Origin: Bigelowiella natans CCMP2755
Taxonomy: Eukaryota > Cercozoa > Chlorarachniophyceae
Assembly (NCBI GenBank): GCA_000320545.1
Contig: ADNK01001083.1
Coordinates: forward strand, 57,501-121,500
Direction: 5' to 3'
DNA: 64,000 nt
The notes under the pieces: generated by a model
Told to the model about the DNA's origin: nothing
The model's input: only the letters and a program-made list of their open reading frames with translations
Databases searched by the model: none
Shown: piece after piece, positions 11,952-25,629 of the stretch
Position numbering within the stretch: the stretch's first letter is position 1
Layout: each line of letters starts with the position of its first letter
Program-made: the position numbers and the translations under genes

Positions 11952-13923
11952 TCACTTTGAGCACGCCACTTTATCCTTGATGATAGCGTTCAAACAACTC
12001 CATCCAAATGGGTCGAGGCATTCGATTGGAGAGACAGACACCAACGCCCAGGACCAGCCTCCATGCGCAGAGGTATGTACCATGATGGATCGTGTGCTTC
12101 CTAAGCTGCCATTGTGCCACTGCGCATGCGAGTTAAGTGCCATACCCATGCCGTATGTACTCCCTGGTATAATATAATTTATTATGTAACACTGCGAAAC
12201 ATACGCGCAAACACACACACACACACGCACACACACACACACACATACAAATCTGATTTCATACAATAAAACACTATATTATATCTCTTCCTTGTTACAT
12301 ACCCACCTTTACAACCAGCCTTTCGCATTTCTTGTATCACTTCCTTGCTCAGCACCTTGCCCTTTTGCAGTGCAAACGATAACCTTACTAAAGCGCGTGG
12401 AGTGATGTGCCATCCACCATGGCTATCCATTCTTTCGACCACTTTTGGCGGGAGCAAGTCTGGAGTCACGTTCCAGTGGAAATTAGATTTTGGCTGACAT
12501 TCAATTTTTGTTTGGGAGTCGGATGATCCAGGGATTGTAGATGTTGGCTCAGTGAAAGCGTACTGGCAAGCTGTCGGCTTCGTAACAAACGCCTCGCTGG
12601 GGCCTATTCCGAGCGGAGACAGGAGCTGTTTCTGCACCCATGTCTCATAGCTTGGGTAGTCATACTCCTTCTTTGTATTTACTTCTTTCCCACCTGCTGA
12701 ATACAAGGAATTGACTGTCAACAAATCAGATTCTGGCACCGAGCATGCACTCACAATTTACGCACCTTTGGGAACATTCACAGCTTCTATCACTCGCCCA
12801 AGCAGGCAGTAACCGAAATTCGAGTAGTGGAATGAGGATCCTGGTTTGCTATAAAGTTTGCGTTCGCCAAGAACGTGCGATATCAACTCCAGTTGAGATT
12901 TCTCTGGGAAAGAGAACATTGGGTCTTTAGCGTCATTAGTCGGTAGCCCGCTGGTGTTGTTAAGGAGATGCCGCACCGTTATCTCTGGAATTCTGTCATC
13001 GGCTAGGGTTTCTATTTTGACCAGACGTCGTAGGAGTGGTAACACTTTGTCGTCAAACCCCAGCTTCTCCTCATCTACCAACTGTCCGACTGCCACGGAA
13101 GTGATCGTTTTGCTCACGCTGGCTATTCGTAGAGGCATCGAAGGTTTGAGGGTGCACCCATGCCGTGCGTAGCCCCAAGCTTTCGCGAGAACTTTGTTCT
13201 CTAGAGCATTGTCTTCGCAAAATGCAACTGAGAGGCCGATGCCGCCATGTTCTGCCATGAGCTCGATAGCAAGCTTATCAAGAGGAGTCTTTCCGTCGCT
13301 TGCACGCATCACATCGACAGCTACATCGTCTTTCGAATACTTAACTTCGATGGCGGGCATCAAGAATCCTATTGCTCCCGACTCTCCAATGGTGGGGCTC
13401 TCCACAAATCTCCAGCCAACATCTGCCTTGCATGCGGAGCAAACAGCTGTTTCCACAACGCTCTTTCCTTGGGCTAGATCCATATGACGTCGGTTTACGA
13501 AGGTGAGACCCTGGGGTTTATTCTACAGAACAGAAATAGCAAAAAGTATTTTGACTTCACTCTGAATTCATAGCATCGAATCATCAGGTAATCGATCGTC
13601 GGAACAAATTGGGTACGAAAGCGCTCGGAATTCTATCTCCTAATCTAAGAACATTAACGAGAAACTTCAGGATTTGTGACATCGAAATGTGTTGTTGCAA
13701 TCTCAGAGGCATATTTTGTGTGGAGGAATGATATCGTTTAGATCACTCTATTCTGCACAAAGCGAACACAGCAACGCACCTCTTTCGGCACGAACACCTG
13801 TGCGGGGCTTCCATTCCATCTATGCCCTTTCGATTGCAAGACGCAGTCAGCCAGCAGCTTTCCACATCGAGAACATACTGCTTGTTTTTCCGCAGCATAA
13901 ATGAACGAGAGTTTCGATGCCAT
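11952..13923 (-). CDS. Beta-tent zinc domain (Yippee/Mis18/CULT-like) fused to class C beta-lactamase-like serine hydrolase
   Basis: Four exons: 13780-13923, 12766-13510, 12307-12693 (or from 12696) and 11952-12163, all GT-AG with matching phase, giving about 495 aa. Start is the ATG at 13923 (MASKL). Residues 1 to about 105 carry two CxxC pairs (C17/C20 and C72/C75) with a GWRF motif right after the second pair and a following FLMPAIE strand, the layout of Yippee, Mis18 and cereblon CULT domains. Residues from about 125 on are a class C beta-lactamase/LACTB-type hydrolase: nucleophile box S179-V-S-K182, HLLNNTSGL, the Tyr-Ser-Asn box at about 277-279, and a C-terminal HNGSLGST box in place of KTG. 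Family members are peptidases, esterases or transpeptidases acting through the SxxK serine; the substrate here is unknown. No signal peptide or membrane span is seen, so a cytosolic or organellar site is inferred. The third intron holds a (CA)n tract. It is divergent from the roadblock gene at 14596. Confidence 0.85.
12182..12306 (-). repeat. Intron 3 of the hydrolase gene with (CA)n tract
   Basis: Tract at about 12209-12246, reading as (TG)n on the sense strand shortly after the donor at 12306; the protein frames on both sides join without it. Confidence 0.8.
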
Positions 13924-14595
13924 CGAGCTATCTCACCCCCCCCAATCCTCTTCTCTCGGCGCTCAAACAACGGAGTCTATGTTGTGCACTCGCATGCTCG
14001 CATTGACAATGGGCGTTACTGAGCTCTCGGTTCCATTACGTGCGGTTTGGTTGTTGCGACTGCATCAATTTGTCCGTTTTCTCAAGTAAGTTCAGGTCGC
14101 AAGTCGAAAAATCGAAGTTCGGCTCAGAATCGAAGAAGATCAGCCATGTTCATCAAGTCCCTCTACGTACTACAACAATCATCGGAACACATTTATTGTT
14201 TATTTTTCTAGCCAAAGTTTTGCGGACTACTTCCAAGCATAAATAAATAGCTCAAGCTTCGCATGAATCATGCGACTCACTCATCACGATAGGTCTAGGT
14301 CGTTCTTGGGGGAATTTTTCATCACGTTCCACAATGATGATTAGACTAATTCAACATAATTTTGTTCAAACGACAATAAAATCCTGTCGCAGGACCAAAA
14401 TCGGCTTCGTTTTGGGAAATGTTCGGGTAACAGAAGCTACCTCAACAGAGTCTACTGGAAAGCTCCTCAGTTTTACTGGCTATTCATCCTCGTTGCTCTC
14501 CCCCCCCAACGGAAAAGATCCTACCCCTTCCTAGAACTGAAAGAAACGCAACAGGATACTATCCCCTTTCGCTCCGTCGATAGGTCTCTGGGCGA
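13924..14595. promoter_or_regulatory. Divergent intergenic region (shared promoter candidate)
   Basis: About 670 bp between two head-to-head start codons, 13923 (minus) and 14596 (plus). No TATA box or other motif stands out; the call rests on gene orientation only. Confidence 0.4.
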
Positions 14596-15524
14596 ATGGG
14601 ATCAGTGTGCTGCGGTTTGAAGGCAGAGGAGGAGGAGCAAGAAGTTCTACGGTAGAAACCGAGATATTTCGCGTTGTGCCTGAATGCAAATGAAAACCTT
14701 GCTCCTCTTTCTTTCAGGATATTAGGAAAGATATGTAATGCTTACGAGAGTGCACAAGTGATCGCCATTCTGGGGCCGGAGGGCAGCATTTTGTAAGTGA
14801 AATTCCACGGTTCATATTTTCCACATAGAGTTGCACGTACCATAATAATTACGATTTCGGATGATTGTGCACCTGCGATAACTTTTATCTCTGCCAGGAT
14901 TGATTTCTGGGTGGATGGAAATGCTACTAAGACTCAACGCCACGTTGCAGAGTAAGAAGCTCCACTAGCTCGATCAACATGTCATGTTCATTCCAATTTT
15001 CGTAGTCGTATATCTTACGTTCCAACTCGCTATTTTTTATTCTCCGAGTTATCTCTGTTGCCTAAATATGTTTTGGTGATTATTTGTCAGCCATGAAGGG
15101 AAGAGTGGGGTATTCTGGACCTTGAAAAAGGCAGCAGAACAGTTTGGTACATTATCCCGATAAAGATTAGAATATTCTTCTTATTCTTCTTCTTCGTCTT
15201 CCTCTTCCTCTTCTCTATGGTTGAGTGCTAAGTTTTTGTTTCGATCTTGCGATGCTAGGTCAAGTTAGCAATTAAATAAAAATATGCTGGTTGTGTTACG
15301 CAATTTAATGCTAACATGATAGTAACCTCGTATTCAATGCGAGCTCATTTTAATTTGCTACTGGAAGACCACGCCATTTCATCTCATTTTCATTCTTCAT
15401 CTCACAGGTGCTCTGATGAACTGCTCTTACACTCCAATTGTGCATATCCGAGGACAGAGATACTTAGTTTCATGTTTCCACCTCCGGACTCATGTAATAC
15501 AAAATTACAAATACTTGTGCGTGT

Positions 15525-15563
<39 letters not shown>

Positions 15564-16036
15564 GTATTTTTGTACAATCCCGTTTTATTCGAGGACCGTG
15601 TCAATATTTACTGTTGATATAACACGCGTATATTTTGTTTACGATTTAGATGCTGACGCTCGTATCTGCCCCCCCTGACCCAACGCAGTTTAACACTACA
15701 GAAGCAGACAAGAAAATCAAGTAGAATAATCATTGTTTCCCCATTCACCTAACTTGCAAGTGTATAAGCAACATGCACTGGAGACTTTGTTTTGCTGATG
15801 GGATGCGAATTTCCAACTATTTTCGGTTTGATCAGAAAATTAAAAATTCTTTTGCTGACCTCATCATCTCTAGGCCCGTCCTCCAGGAATTAGAGTTCAG
15901 AATTGCAAGCGGTAAGGCTTCAAAAGCCTCTATGCGGCTACAGTCATCGCAATTGAAGCCATCTTCTCGGGAAAAGTCCAATAATAGCATGATGCAAAGG
16001 GGCATATATGGTAGCTCACAGTACCCAACAACGTAA
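14596..16036 (+). CDS. Roadblock/LC7-fold protein with acylated N-terminus
   Basis: Seven exons in phase: 14596-14651, 14718-14792, 14898-14951, 15091-15146, 15408-15493, 15650-15720, 15874-16036, giving 186 aa. The product begins MGSVCCGLK: Gly2 fits N-myristoylation and Cys5/Cys6 fit palmitoylation, so membrane anchoring is expected. Residues about 25-120 read as a small alpha/beta domain: a strand with AILGPEGSILIDFW, a helix with FWTLKKAAEQF, strands PIVHIRGQRYLVS and MLTLVSAPP, then a helix. That pattern is what roadblock/LC7 and longin-like small-GTPase partners show. The last 50 residues are Ser/Lys-rich and probably disordered. Lipidated Ragulator subunits offer a functional parallel, but a LAMTOR-type assignment is only an inference and the roadblock call is by fold pattern. 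Intron 5 carries a (GT)n tract near 15525-15560. Confidence 0.75.
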
Positions 16037-16971
16037 CAATACGAATCTCTCTAGCACCGTCTTTAAATAGTGATTAGTAATAGTGATCGTCCGTCTTAGA
16101 CATAAAGTGTATTCACGTCATTATCAAAATAGAAATTGCTCTGTGAGCTACGCTATCTAGCTATAGTACGTACGCCTGATAGTAATAAAACTCCTTGCTA
16201 GCTTGCAACGAGGCTGCACGGCATGCAGTAGTGCATGAGCGCAGCATATCTATATATCTAGATCGATATGTCTAGATGGCTGGCTAGCTGCTAGGCTGGT
16301 CCTCGCAAGTACGTTAGTAAAATACAACACCTAGCTAGCTAGATGTGCCTTAAATGAAGTACGCATGACATGGCTAGATGGGCAGTCACGTACGTGGCGC
16401 TGCTATATAACGCTGATGAGAATTAAATCGCTGCACATATACATATCTAGTCCTGTTTAGTTGCTTGTTTCATACGCCATTATCACTACGATGCATGCGA
16501 ATATAAAATGAGCGCGGGATATTGCCCCAGCGTTGTTTATGTGCATTATTTTGACTGCTAAACTGGCTGATGTTGATGAAGAGAAATAAAAGAACGGAAT
16601 TCTTGTTCGTGATAAAATAACAAATTATTACGAAAATAAATATTCAGATATCCGTTTGAAACCTCTTATCAGATTATACTTAGACATCCCGCACAGCAGC
16701 CAGCAGCACAAGATTAACATAGGAGATGACGACTACATCATGGTACATCGCGGTGTCATTGATGATGGCGATGGCTGCCGATGCTGCTGCTGATGGTGAT
16801 GGTACTGCAGATGGTAGTGAGGATAGGGATAGCAGCGGCGACTATTCGGTGATAGTAGCGTCCAGTTCATTCGTGTCTGCAGCATCTTTCTTTGGAGCTC
16901 CTGAGCTCTCCCCTCATGTAAAATCTGTGCAATTTGGAAATCACGACATATTAGAGGTATATCAGAGAAAG
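16037..16971. other. Convergent intergenic spacer, CTAG/CATGC-rich
   Basis: From about 16.14 to 16.46 kb the sequence is packed with CTAG, GCTAGC, CATGC and TACGTAC words, unlike the flanking introns. It separates the 3' ends of the roadblock gene and the kelch-BTB gene. It contains no exon chain. Confidence 0.5.
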
Positions 16972-17009
16972 TCAGATTTGGTCGGTCTGTTGGTTCACGA
17001 GGGCAAAGT
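16726..17009 (+). CDS. Doubtful open frame with signal-peptide-like start
   Basis: The frame starts MTTTSWYIAVSLMMAMAADAA, looks like a secretory signal followed by an Asp/Ala/Ser-rich stretch, and reaches a strong donor (AAA|GTGAGT) at 17010. I find no following plus-strand exon, and it overlaps in antisense the tentative last exon of the kelch-BTB gene. It may be a chance frame. Confidence 0.25.
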
Positions 17010-17192
17010 GAGTGCCAGATTCGATTTTGCATTTCTGTCCATTTTCGCACTAAAATAGTCAGAGAGAGATGGGGGGGTAACCTGCTCGCATAAGAGTGAA
17101 AACTCGGGATCCAATCGAAAGTAATCGCTCATGTTACTTGCGACCTATGATCGGTCATTATCATTCCCATCAAATCATGATAGATAACACAC

Positions 17193-17262
<70 letters not shown>

Positions 17263-17513
17263 GGGGGAAAGAGACGCACGCACACAGAGGCACGCACGTA
17301 CGCACGCACGCACAGTTTGGGTACTCTTCGCACACGTATTTACTACCACTTCCTCAAGTCCTTGCCTAATGCTTTCATGATCTGTGCTCTCAAGGCAGTG
17401 TCTAATTTAAATTATATATAATAATATGTATATCACATGTTATGCAAATGCAAAAACACTCACAAGCACAGACACTCACGCACAACTGATATTTTATCAC
17501 AAATATTTGTATA

Positions 17514-17555
<42 letters not shown>

Positions 17556-18489
17556 ATATTGTGTGTGTGTGTGTGTGTAATACTACCGGATAACAGCGGC
17601 AGTTCCTCCATATATGTATCTTATCATCAAATCAAGAGCACCCTCTCCGAAAGGACTGTTACACCATCCAGAAGAATAACCGGAAGGGGGGGGAGGAGGA
17701 AGAGGAGTAATGGTGAACGAGGAAAGGACAATAACGCCTCTCTCTGGTTTACGCGTTAATTGTTTTTACTGCTTAACTAATTCACACGTCAAGTGTTTAT
17801 TAGTCTCGCACGACTGATGTGCAAGTGTATATATTTGCAGCGAACCATGATGTAATATTGAGGAAGAATTGGCATGGTAACGCCCTTGTAAATCGCAATA
17901 ACTACCATATGTTAATTTGTTCGAATAGAATAGCATGCATATCAGCATCATCATCGCCATCATTATTATCACCACCACCGTCCTCACACTCTCACTCTCA
18001 TCATCTTCGCTTACGTGGAGGTCAGGTCGCACTTTCCCGTGTACGCCTCTCTCATCCCCGATATGAATGAAAAGCAGCCGAAATAGGCAGATCGAGCTGC
18101 TAGGATGTACTTGTGCACAAACACCGTGCGGTCTTTAGAGATCTTAAGCTTTAGAATGGCGGGGTCGTTGCGCTGGAGAGGACGATGAGAACGACTATGG
18201 AGATTATTAACCGTTGCGGGAAGTGAGGCAGCCTCCTCCTCTTCTTCTTCTTCCTCTGCGGTATTACAGACATAGAATCGTGAATTTGGAGTGGTTGTGA
18301 CCGGTTCATTGGGATTTAACAATTAATTTACGTGGGAAAACTATACATCTGGCGGATTCCCAGAACAAGCCCCTCTTGGGTAATAACATCTCAACTTGTC
18401 ATCATCCTCCAAACTAGTGTGCTGATATTCTATCAATATCTTTGTCTGCACTCTATAATTTACATGCAATGCTTTGTGTGTATGTGTGT

Positions 18490-18528
<39 letters not shown>

Positions 18529-18887
18529 CCTACTCTGAAACAGCTCAAGAATTGCGAGCAAATCTCGGTGAAGAGTCGCAGCTTCAACCTGCAGCATTGA
18601 TGATGGAAGGAGAGAGCGAAGAAGAGAGAGTATATGAGGAGGAGGAGAAGGAGGAGGAGGAGGAGGAGGAGGAGGAGGGGAGGTGGAGAGATCTAGAATC
18701 GATAGTGGTAGTAATGGTAGTAGCGAAGAAGCAAAATATCTTAGTTACCTCTTTGATCTCGCTTATTAATGGAGGATGCCACTTCCGAAGCAAATATTCC
18801 TCAGTCCGACAGCTTTGCCGACTGAATAATAAGAGGTATGGAAAACCAAGCAAGAGGCTTAGACGATATCAATGCAATGTCACAGCA

Positions 18888-18928
<41 letters not shown>

Positions 18929-21900
18929 CGGCTCCTCCTCCTTTTCTTTTTCTTCTCCTTCTATTTCTAGGTGTTGTTTGATTGGGGTTTCTGCTGGCTC
19001 TTGTATCAGTGCCACCACCTGATATTATTGTCAAAGTAGTATGGCGATCTACGTTCCAACTTCGACTTTGCTTCCACGACCGAATCCGTCACGCCTCTTC
19101 TAACTGCCATTGGCTTGAGCACAGTTGCTGCTGCTGCTGCTTGCTTGCTAGATGAAGAGGAGGAGGAAGAAGAAGAAGAAGGCGACGAAGGAGGAGGAGG
19201 AGGAGGAAACGCAGCAGCCATTGCAGCGGTACTAGTATATCCTTTGGGTGATGACGTCTCTGTTTTCCTCATGATCATGGTTGCAGAGGGTGCCTGTTCC
19301 TTGGGAACGTGCACTGTTCTCTGAAAAAGACACGATGGTTGATTGGTTGGTTGATTGATTGGCTGTAGCAGGGTTTTTGGATGATGGAAGAGGGAAAGGA
19401 GAATCAGTAGCAGTAGTAGTAGTAGTAGTGGTAGTTATCATGCAAAACCAGGCAAGGAAGCAGCCGACAAATGGAGCATCATCATCATCATCATCATAAC
19501 CAATAAGAAGAAATGACGTTCCACCAATATGATGAATGGTGATGATGATGATGATGGTGTTGGACGCTCCATGCTATTTTTAACACGCACACACACACAC
19601 ACTCACACACTCACTCACTCACTCACTCACACACAAAAAGCTCTACCAGCTACTACTATTAACTACTGCTGCTGCTGATGATGATGATGATAATATAGCA
19701 TCATCATCATCATCATCTCACGGTTATGGATAACACCTGTCGCTTTTGATGTCGATCAGATAGACTAAGACAGCAGACCGGAGAATTATACTGCTGCTGC
19801 TGCTGCTGCTGTTTCTTCTTCGCCTCTTTTGGCCTTCTCACCCAGGTAGTAGTTCTCTTGCACTTTGCTATCCTCGGAGTGCTCTATCACCATCCTTGAA
19901 TCGGGGTCCTGTGGAGGGGGGAGGATATATGTGACGCTATGATTGGGGGGGGGGGGGGGATGACACAAATAGGGTGTATCTATAAGTATATGCCCAAACA
20001 TTCAGTTCTCCAGAAGATTTGTGTTGTTATCTATACATCTATTCTTTTTCTGTAATCTCGATGTCAATTTACCACGTTGTTCATAACCGCCCCGCTAGTC
20101 CCTCCTAATTGCCCCCCCTCTTTTTCCACGTATGCTCCATCTGCAATAGAGCTGGTGTCGGAGGATATTGCCGTTGTGGGAGGAGTGGAGGTAGATTGGA
20201 AGGATGATGGGGAGGGGGAGGGGGAGGAGGAGGAAGGAAGGAGGCTGGAACGTGGAGAATGAGGAGGCGAAGAAGAAGATGCTTTTGCATTTGAAACCAT
20301 CCTGCTTCCCCCCCTCCTCTTATGATGGTTATTTATTAGCAGCGTGGGGGATAGCACACGTGATGGCGGCGGCAGTGGTGTTGTTCGGGGCTTGTTCGAA
20401 AGCAATCTTGCGCTGATTTTCCCTATTATTATTAGTATGATTATTATCATTATTATTAGGACGTGAATGGTGCAGAAGAGCTCAAATTGGCAGTATGTTA
20501 GGCAAAAGTCGCAACAAAGGTCAGTCTTCTCCTCTTATGTGGCGACTGGTTTACCTTGATGGTAGATACTGCCGCCGCTGCTGCTACTGCTTTCACTGGA
20601 TGATTTTTCCTCATGAAGCTGCTCCATCGTGGCCAATGTGGAGAGAAACATGAGCAGCACTCCCAGTATCTGGGGAAAAGAGGAAAGTAGGAGGAGGAGT
20701 TGTTGTAAGTCGTGCTGCTGGCGTAAAGGGGAAATCAAACTTCCTTACGTTGAAGGAGCGTGGAGAGAGTTTGCTCTTGAGTAATTTGATATCATTCAAC
20801 AAGTGCCTATGTAATCCAATAAAACGGCTGTTTTTGAGCTGATGCGCTCCCTTGTGTGTGTTGGTGCTCGCATGCGTGCACGGTGCAGAACCCAGCGTTA
20901 GTGCAATGTGGCAGTCGTGTGTTAATTGTTACATGTATAGCAACGATGCCTCTCCGATTCGAATCGTTAGAGCTGCACGGGGATAATTTCCAAAAAACAA
21001 ACAAATCTCATTAGTGATGATATGCGCCAAATTGGATCAAGACTTACCATATACCAACAACTGAAATATTTATCACCACTACAACTACTACCACTACTAC
21101 TATAACTACTAAAAAAATAAGTAATGCGGACAGACCGATCCTCCTACGAATGAGCTGTGCGAGGCGGTAAAGACTTAATCGCAATGCCCAGGAGAATACC
21201 TAAGAAGAAGGAGAAACAAGAATCAGCAGCGCCACAAAGCAAACTCCACGATCATAAGCGTGATAATCCTCTCCAAGGAGGACTCAAGGTTTGCATCATC
21301 AAATGAAACTAGTACAAACTATCCTGGATTCGTAGACGCTCCCCACCTCCCCCCTCACCTCCTCCCTCACCTCCCCACTTTGCTGTCTAGCTGGCCTAAT
21401 GACCTTAATGAGGAAAAGTAAAGAGCACTCCAACAAGCCAGCTGCATCATCTGTGTATATGTATTGCAAGATGGCCACCAAAACCCGTTTCGAACCTGAT
21501 GAGCAGGCATGCAAACACACACACGCACGCACACACGCACGCACCATACAGGGAGGGAGGGAGAGAGAATATATGAGACCGTGCATCTTCGATGTCAATT
21601 CATAATTATTTCAGTCGATTTCTCTTCTTCTTCTCTTCTTAAGCACTGAGACACCAACCGGGAAAATGGTATGTACGCATCAGCGGCGATGACGATGATG
21701 AGGAGGAAGAGGGGGTCCCTGAGCTTGGTTTCGGCCGATTGGTGCTAATCTTGCGCGAGTAGCAATGATTGTTGTAGCGGCTTCCTGCTGCTGCTGCTAC
21801 AGCGGATGAAGTGATGAGAAACAAAGAGAATAAACCAGCAAACCAGCAATCAGCCATCACGAGCTTGTGCATTATTTGTACTCGCACCAAGCACTCAAAA

Positions 21901-22106
21901 AAACAATCGGTCTTCTTACGTTCGAATACCCGACTGCATCGGAACACGTTGTGGGACAAAACAACATCAGCTCTCTTTCTTAGCGTGGATTGTACTACAT
22001 GCTAACGTCGGCTCTCAGTTGGCCACATAATAGCGCATACTACCCGAGTCAATTCCACGATATTTGTTACTCGATTTGCCCTCCCCCTCCTTCCTGGAGT
22101 GTCTAG

Positions 22107-22144
<38 letters not shown>

Positions 22145-22269
22145 GTATTGTTGCTACTACTGCTGCTACGGAAGGTTGAAGAGGATGAGAGCTTTGTATT
22201 CGAGGAGGATGACCTTGGTAGTGTTTGTAAGTAGAAGTGCGACAACCAGAAACAAACAGTATTGAAATA

Positions 22270-22305
<36 letters not shown>

Positions 22306-23353
22306 CACATCGACCAACCTCCATAGGCCTCCTGTGATCTTTTAGCGGCAGTCATCACTCTTCTCCTTACTCGTGGTTGTTGTTGTTCCGACTGTTGTGC
22401 TCCTTCGTAGCCATTGCATAATCCGTTACCGACGTCATCATAATCTTCCTCATAGCCGCTGCTACTTCTTGCTGTTCTTGGTAGAAATTCCACGTCGCAC
22501 ATTCGTCCCTGAGCAACAAATAAATATATATAATCGTAAATTCGATTATTGATGGCACCTTAAATCATCGTGTTATTCAGATCTGTGAATCGGCCAAGCA
22601 CGTCGTGCCACGGGAAGCCATCGATGTTTTGTGATGAGTGTTTTGCCGTAACATCTTTGCCATGCCGTGGAGCAAGGCATCAGTGAGAAAGAAGTTCACG
22701 AGAAATGCTTAAATCGCCGAGAGCTGTCATGTCGCGGGGATCATTATGTGAACCACCGTGACATGCTACTCGCCAAATCCAATGCGTTGCACTTTGCTAT
22801 GGATTTGAGGTATTATTTCCCAATTATCTTTGCTGCTGCTGCTGCTACTACTACTACTACTACTACTTATTATTATTATTATTGTTGTTGTTGTTGTTGT
22901 TACCGAGTTGAAGAGCTTGAGCATATCGCGAGAAAGCACGTTGGACGCGAGCGCCGCAGCGGTGTGGTGCTGGTAATGGCCTCTTCTTTTCCTGCGTCTC
23001 CCCCTCCGCCTTCTTGTTCTTCCACACTGCAATCGCTGCAGCTTTGCGTCATTATAACCGCTCATGCCATCCTTGTGATTGTTCTCCCCCGAGAGGTAGA
23101 GCTGGTGAGCCACGGCCATTTGCTCTGGACGGAAGGACTTTACTCGTACTCTCGACGCGGTAACGCCCCCTCCGCGGCGTTGTGCCTCTCCTCCCCCCTC
23201 CTGCATGATGTTGCTTCCTCCTGCTCTTCTTCCTCTGGACGAACCGAGTAGCTCTAGCAGCCCTTGCCGTATATTGTTCACAGCTGCCCCGAACGATAAA
23301 TACATAGCAGTGACGAGTTGAGGGGTTGTTTCAAACGAAAATAATATATATAT

Positions 23354-23388
<35 letters not shown>

Positions 23389-23848
23389 TTGAGTGCGTAT
23401 TATAAATCCCAAACTCCTCTCGACATCATTTAAAAAGGAGTAAATAGAATGCAACGCACTACGGCAAGAGAGGAATACCGTCTTCTTCTTCTTTTTCATC
23501 ATCATCTTCTCCATGATTCTTGCTGTCGTTGGTTATGCGGCTATTGTGTGGGGCCTCCTCCTCTTCCTCCTTCTCCTCCGCCCTTCCACCATTTTTCTTT
23601 GGGATTTCCGCGTAATTGCTCAACTTAACGCTGAGGAGAGTAGTTATGGGGGGATATAAGACTCGAAGAGGAGGACTACCATGATATTTTGAACCAACAT
23701 CTATTCGTGTCCAGTCAATCTCGCCCCCATCCCCTCCCCCCCCTCTATTTTCCGTGTTCTTACTTTGGTATCTTGCCAAGGAACATGTCGTTGAAACGAT
23801 GCGGGTGCGTAATACTTCCCTATGGTAGGCAACAACCTTTTTGAGCTA

Positions 23849-23887
<39 letters not shown>

Positions 23888-24429
23888 CGGTGCAGGGAGA
23901 GTAGTAGTCCTCCGACGGCAAACGTTAAAGTCAACCATCAACTTCATTGAAAAGATGTTTCTGAGTGCATGATTTCCTTTTTATCACTACGACTACTGCT
24001 ACTGCTACTGCTACTACTACTGCCCCCCCCCCCTCTCCAGACTCTCAGTAATACCTTGCCACCCCATATTAAGATGGAGTTGTCGGGAAGAGCAGTCATC
24101 ACGTGAAAATAACGGGCAGGGGGGACGGGTCCGCTGTCTGTCACCTTCCTCCAGCGCCATTTACTACGACGAAAGAGAAGTAAGGAAAGAGTTCTCAAAA
24201 GGATGGATGTATGGACGATCTTTTTATCCCAGCAACAACAACAACAGCAACAACAGCCTACCGCCCCATCCTTCTGTGGACAAAACAGCGAACGTATATA
24301 TAGACTGATGCGAATCGACATGATCCGCATTGCACTTGTGCACAGTGAATATGTGAGTCTTAATGCCCAGCTAAAAGGTCAGATATTGCAATCGCTCTGA
24401 GTTCTATTGCATTATTCATTTTCTCATGA

Positions 24430-24467
<38 letters not shown>

Positions 24468-24659
24468 CCTCGGATGGCCTACTGTGGTGTCCATCTCATA
24501 TACGTCTTGCAGAATACTCCACGCATCTGTCCCGCTAGTAGCGTTATAATGCGAAACAACAACAACAGCAGCAAGCAGTCGTGTACTTATCTTGTAGTAT
24601 GCGTTGTGGTGCACAATGATAAAATCAAAATTATCTTCGAATATTACACACACACACAT

Positions 24660-24709
<50 letters not shown>

Positions 24710-25174
24710 ATATATGTTTGTGTAAAGAGGATTTTTAAGATTTGCAACATCATCGTAATGTGTGAAAACAAAAGTCCATCGTGCATGCTCTGATTAAATG
24801 TTGCACAGATATTGTACGACTTAGTAACCAAATCCAAGTAATCGTATGAATACTCACCCATGCACTATGAGTCGTCCATTGACATTAACCATCGTGTGGG
24901 CGAAGCATCTTAAAGGAGGGACGGGGGGTGGGGGGGGAGGAGGAGGAGGAGGAGGTATACACATCACACCAGTTGTCGTTGGTCATAATGTACAACGACA
25001 TCATAGATGAATAAATAAACCGTTTAGTGCACGCATGATCAAACAGTTAAGCCTCCCCCCCCCCCCCCCCACTACTATGAAAGCAACGGCTAAAACTCAT
25101 CACTGAACATCGCTGCAGGCATTTTTAGATATATCACCAAGGGGCGAAAAGCTGCTTAAAGCAGCCCTTAGCAC

Positions 25175-25260
<86 letters not shown>

Positions 25261-25593
25261 TATTTCGGTAAATAGCACTATACCGTCGAGGTGCTGTGAG
25301 CTCGTTGGCTGTTTGTGTGATGTCCTCCCAAAGATCGGTCTCTGGATCGAAGATCCACGTATCATTCATGGCCTGCATGCCAATTTCGAAATGGTTTCAG
25401 TACGACTCGTCACCGCATAAGTTATCATAGTTTTGCTTTTACTAGATGAGCATAATGGCTAACAACGGGCTTTGTTTGTCGTTAGCGTTTATTTTGTCCC
25501 ACCTGCCTCTCTGAACAGCCTCCATACAGGACAAGAATGTCCTGCGACAATTCCAAAAATACGATGTCGTGAAAAGAAGGCTAGCATAAGAGA

Positions 25594-25629
<36 letters not shown>

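Noticed and set aside
12182-12266. Val/Cys repeat proteins coded by CA/GT tracts across the window
   Set aside because: They come from translating microsatellites and sit in introns or intergenic DNA.
19115-19324. Acidic plus-strand frame at 19.1-19.3 kb
   Set aside because: Antisense of the Ser/Pro-rich kelch-BTB exon 19019-19320.
22667-23251. Long plus-strand frame opposite the BTB exons
   Set aside because: Shadow of the minus-strand kelch-BTB exon 22904-23283, whose phase fits both neighbours; the plus frame carries repeat-coded Tyr/Cys/Thr runs.
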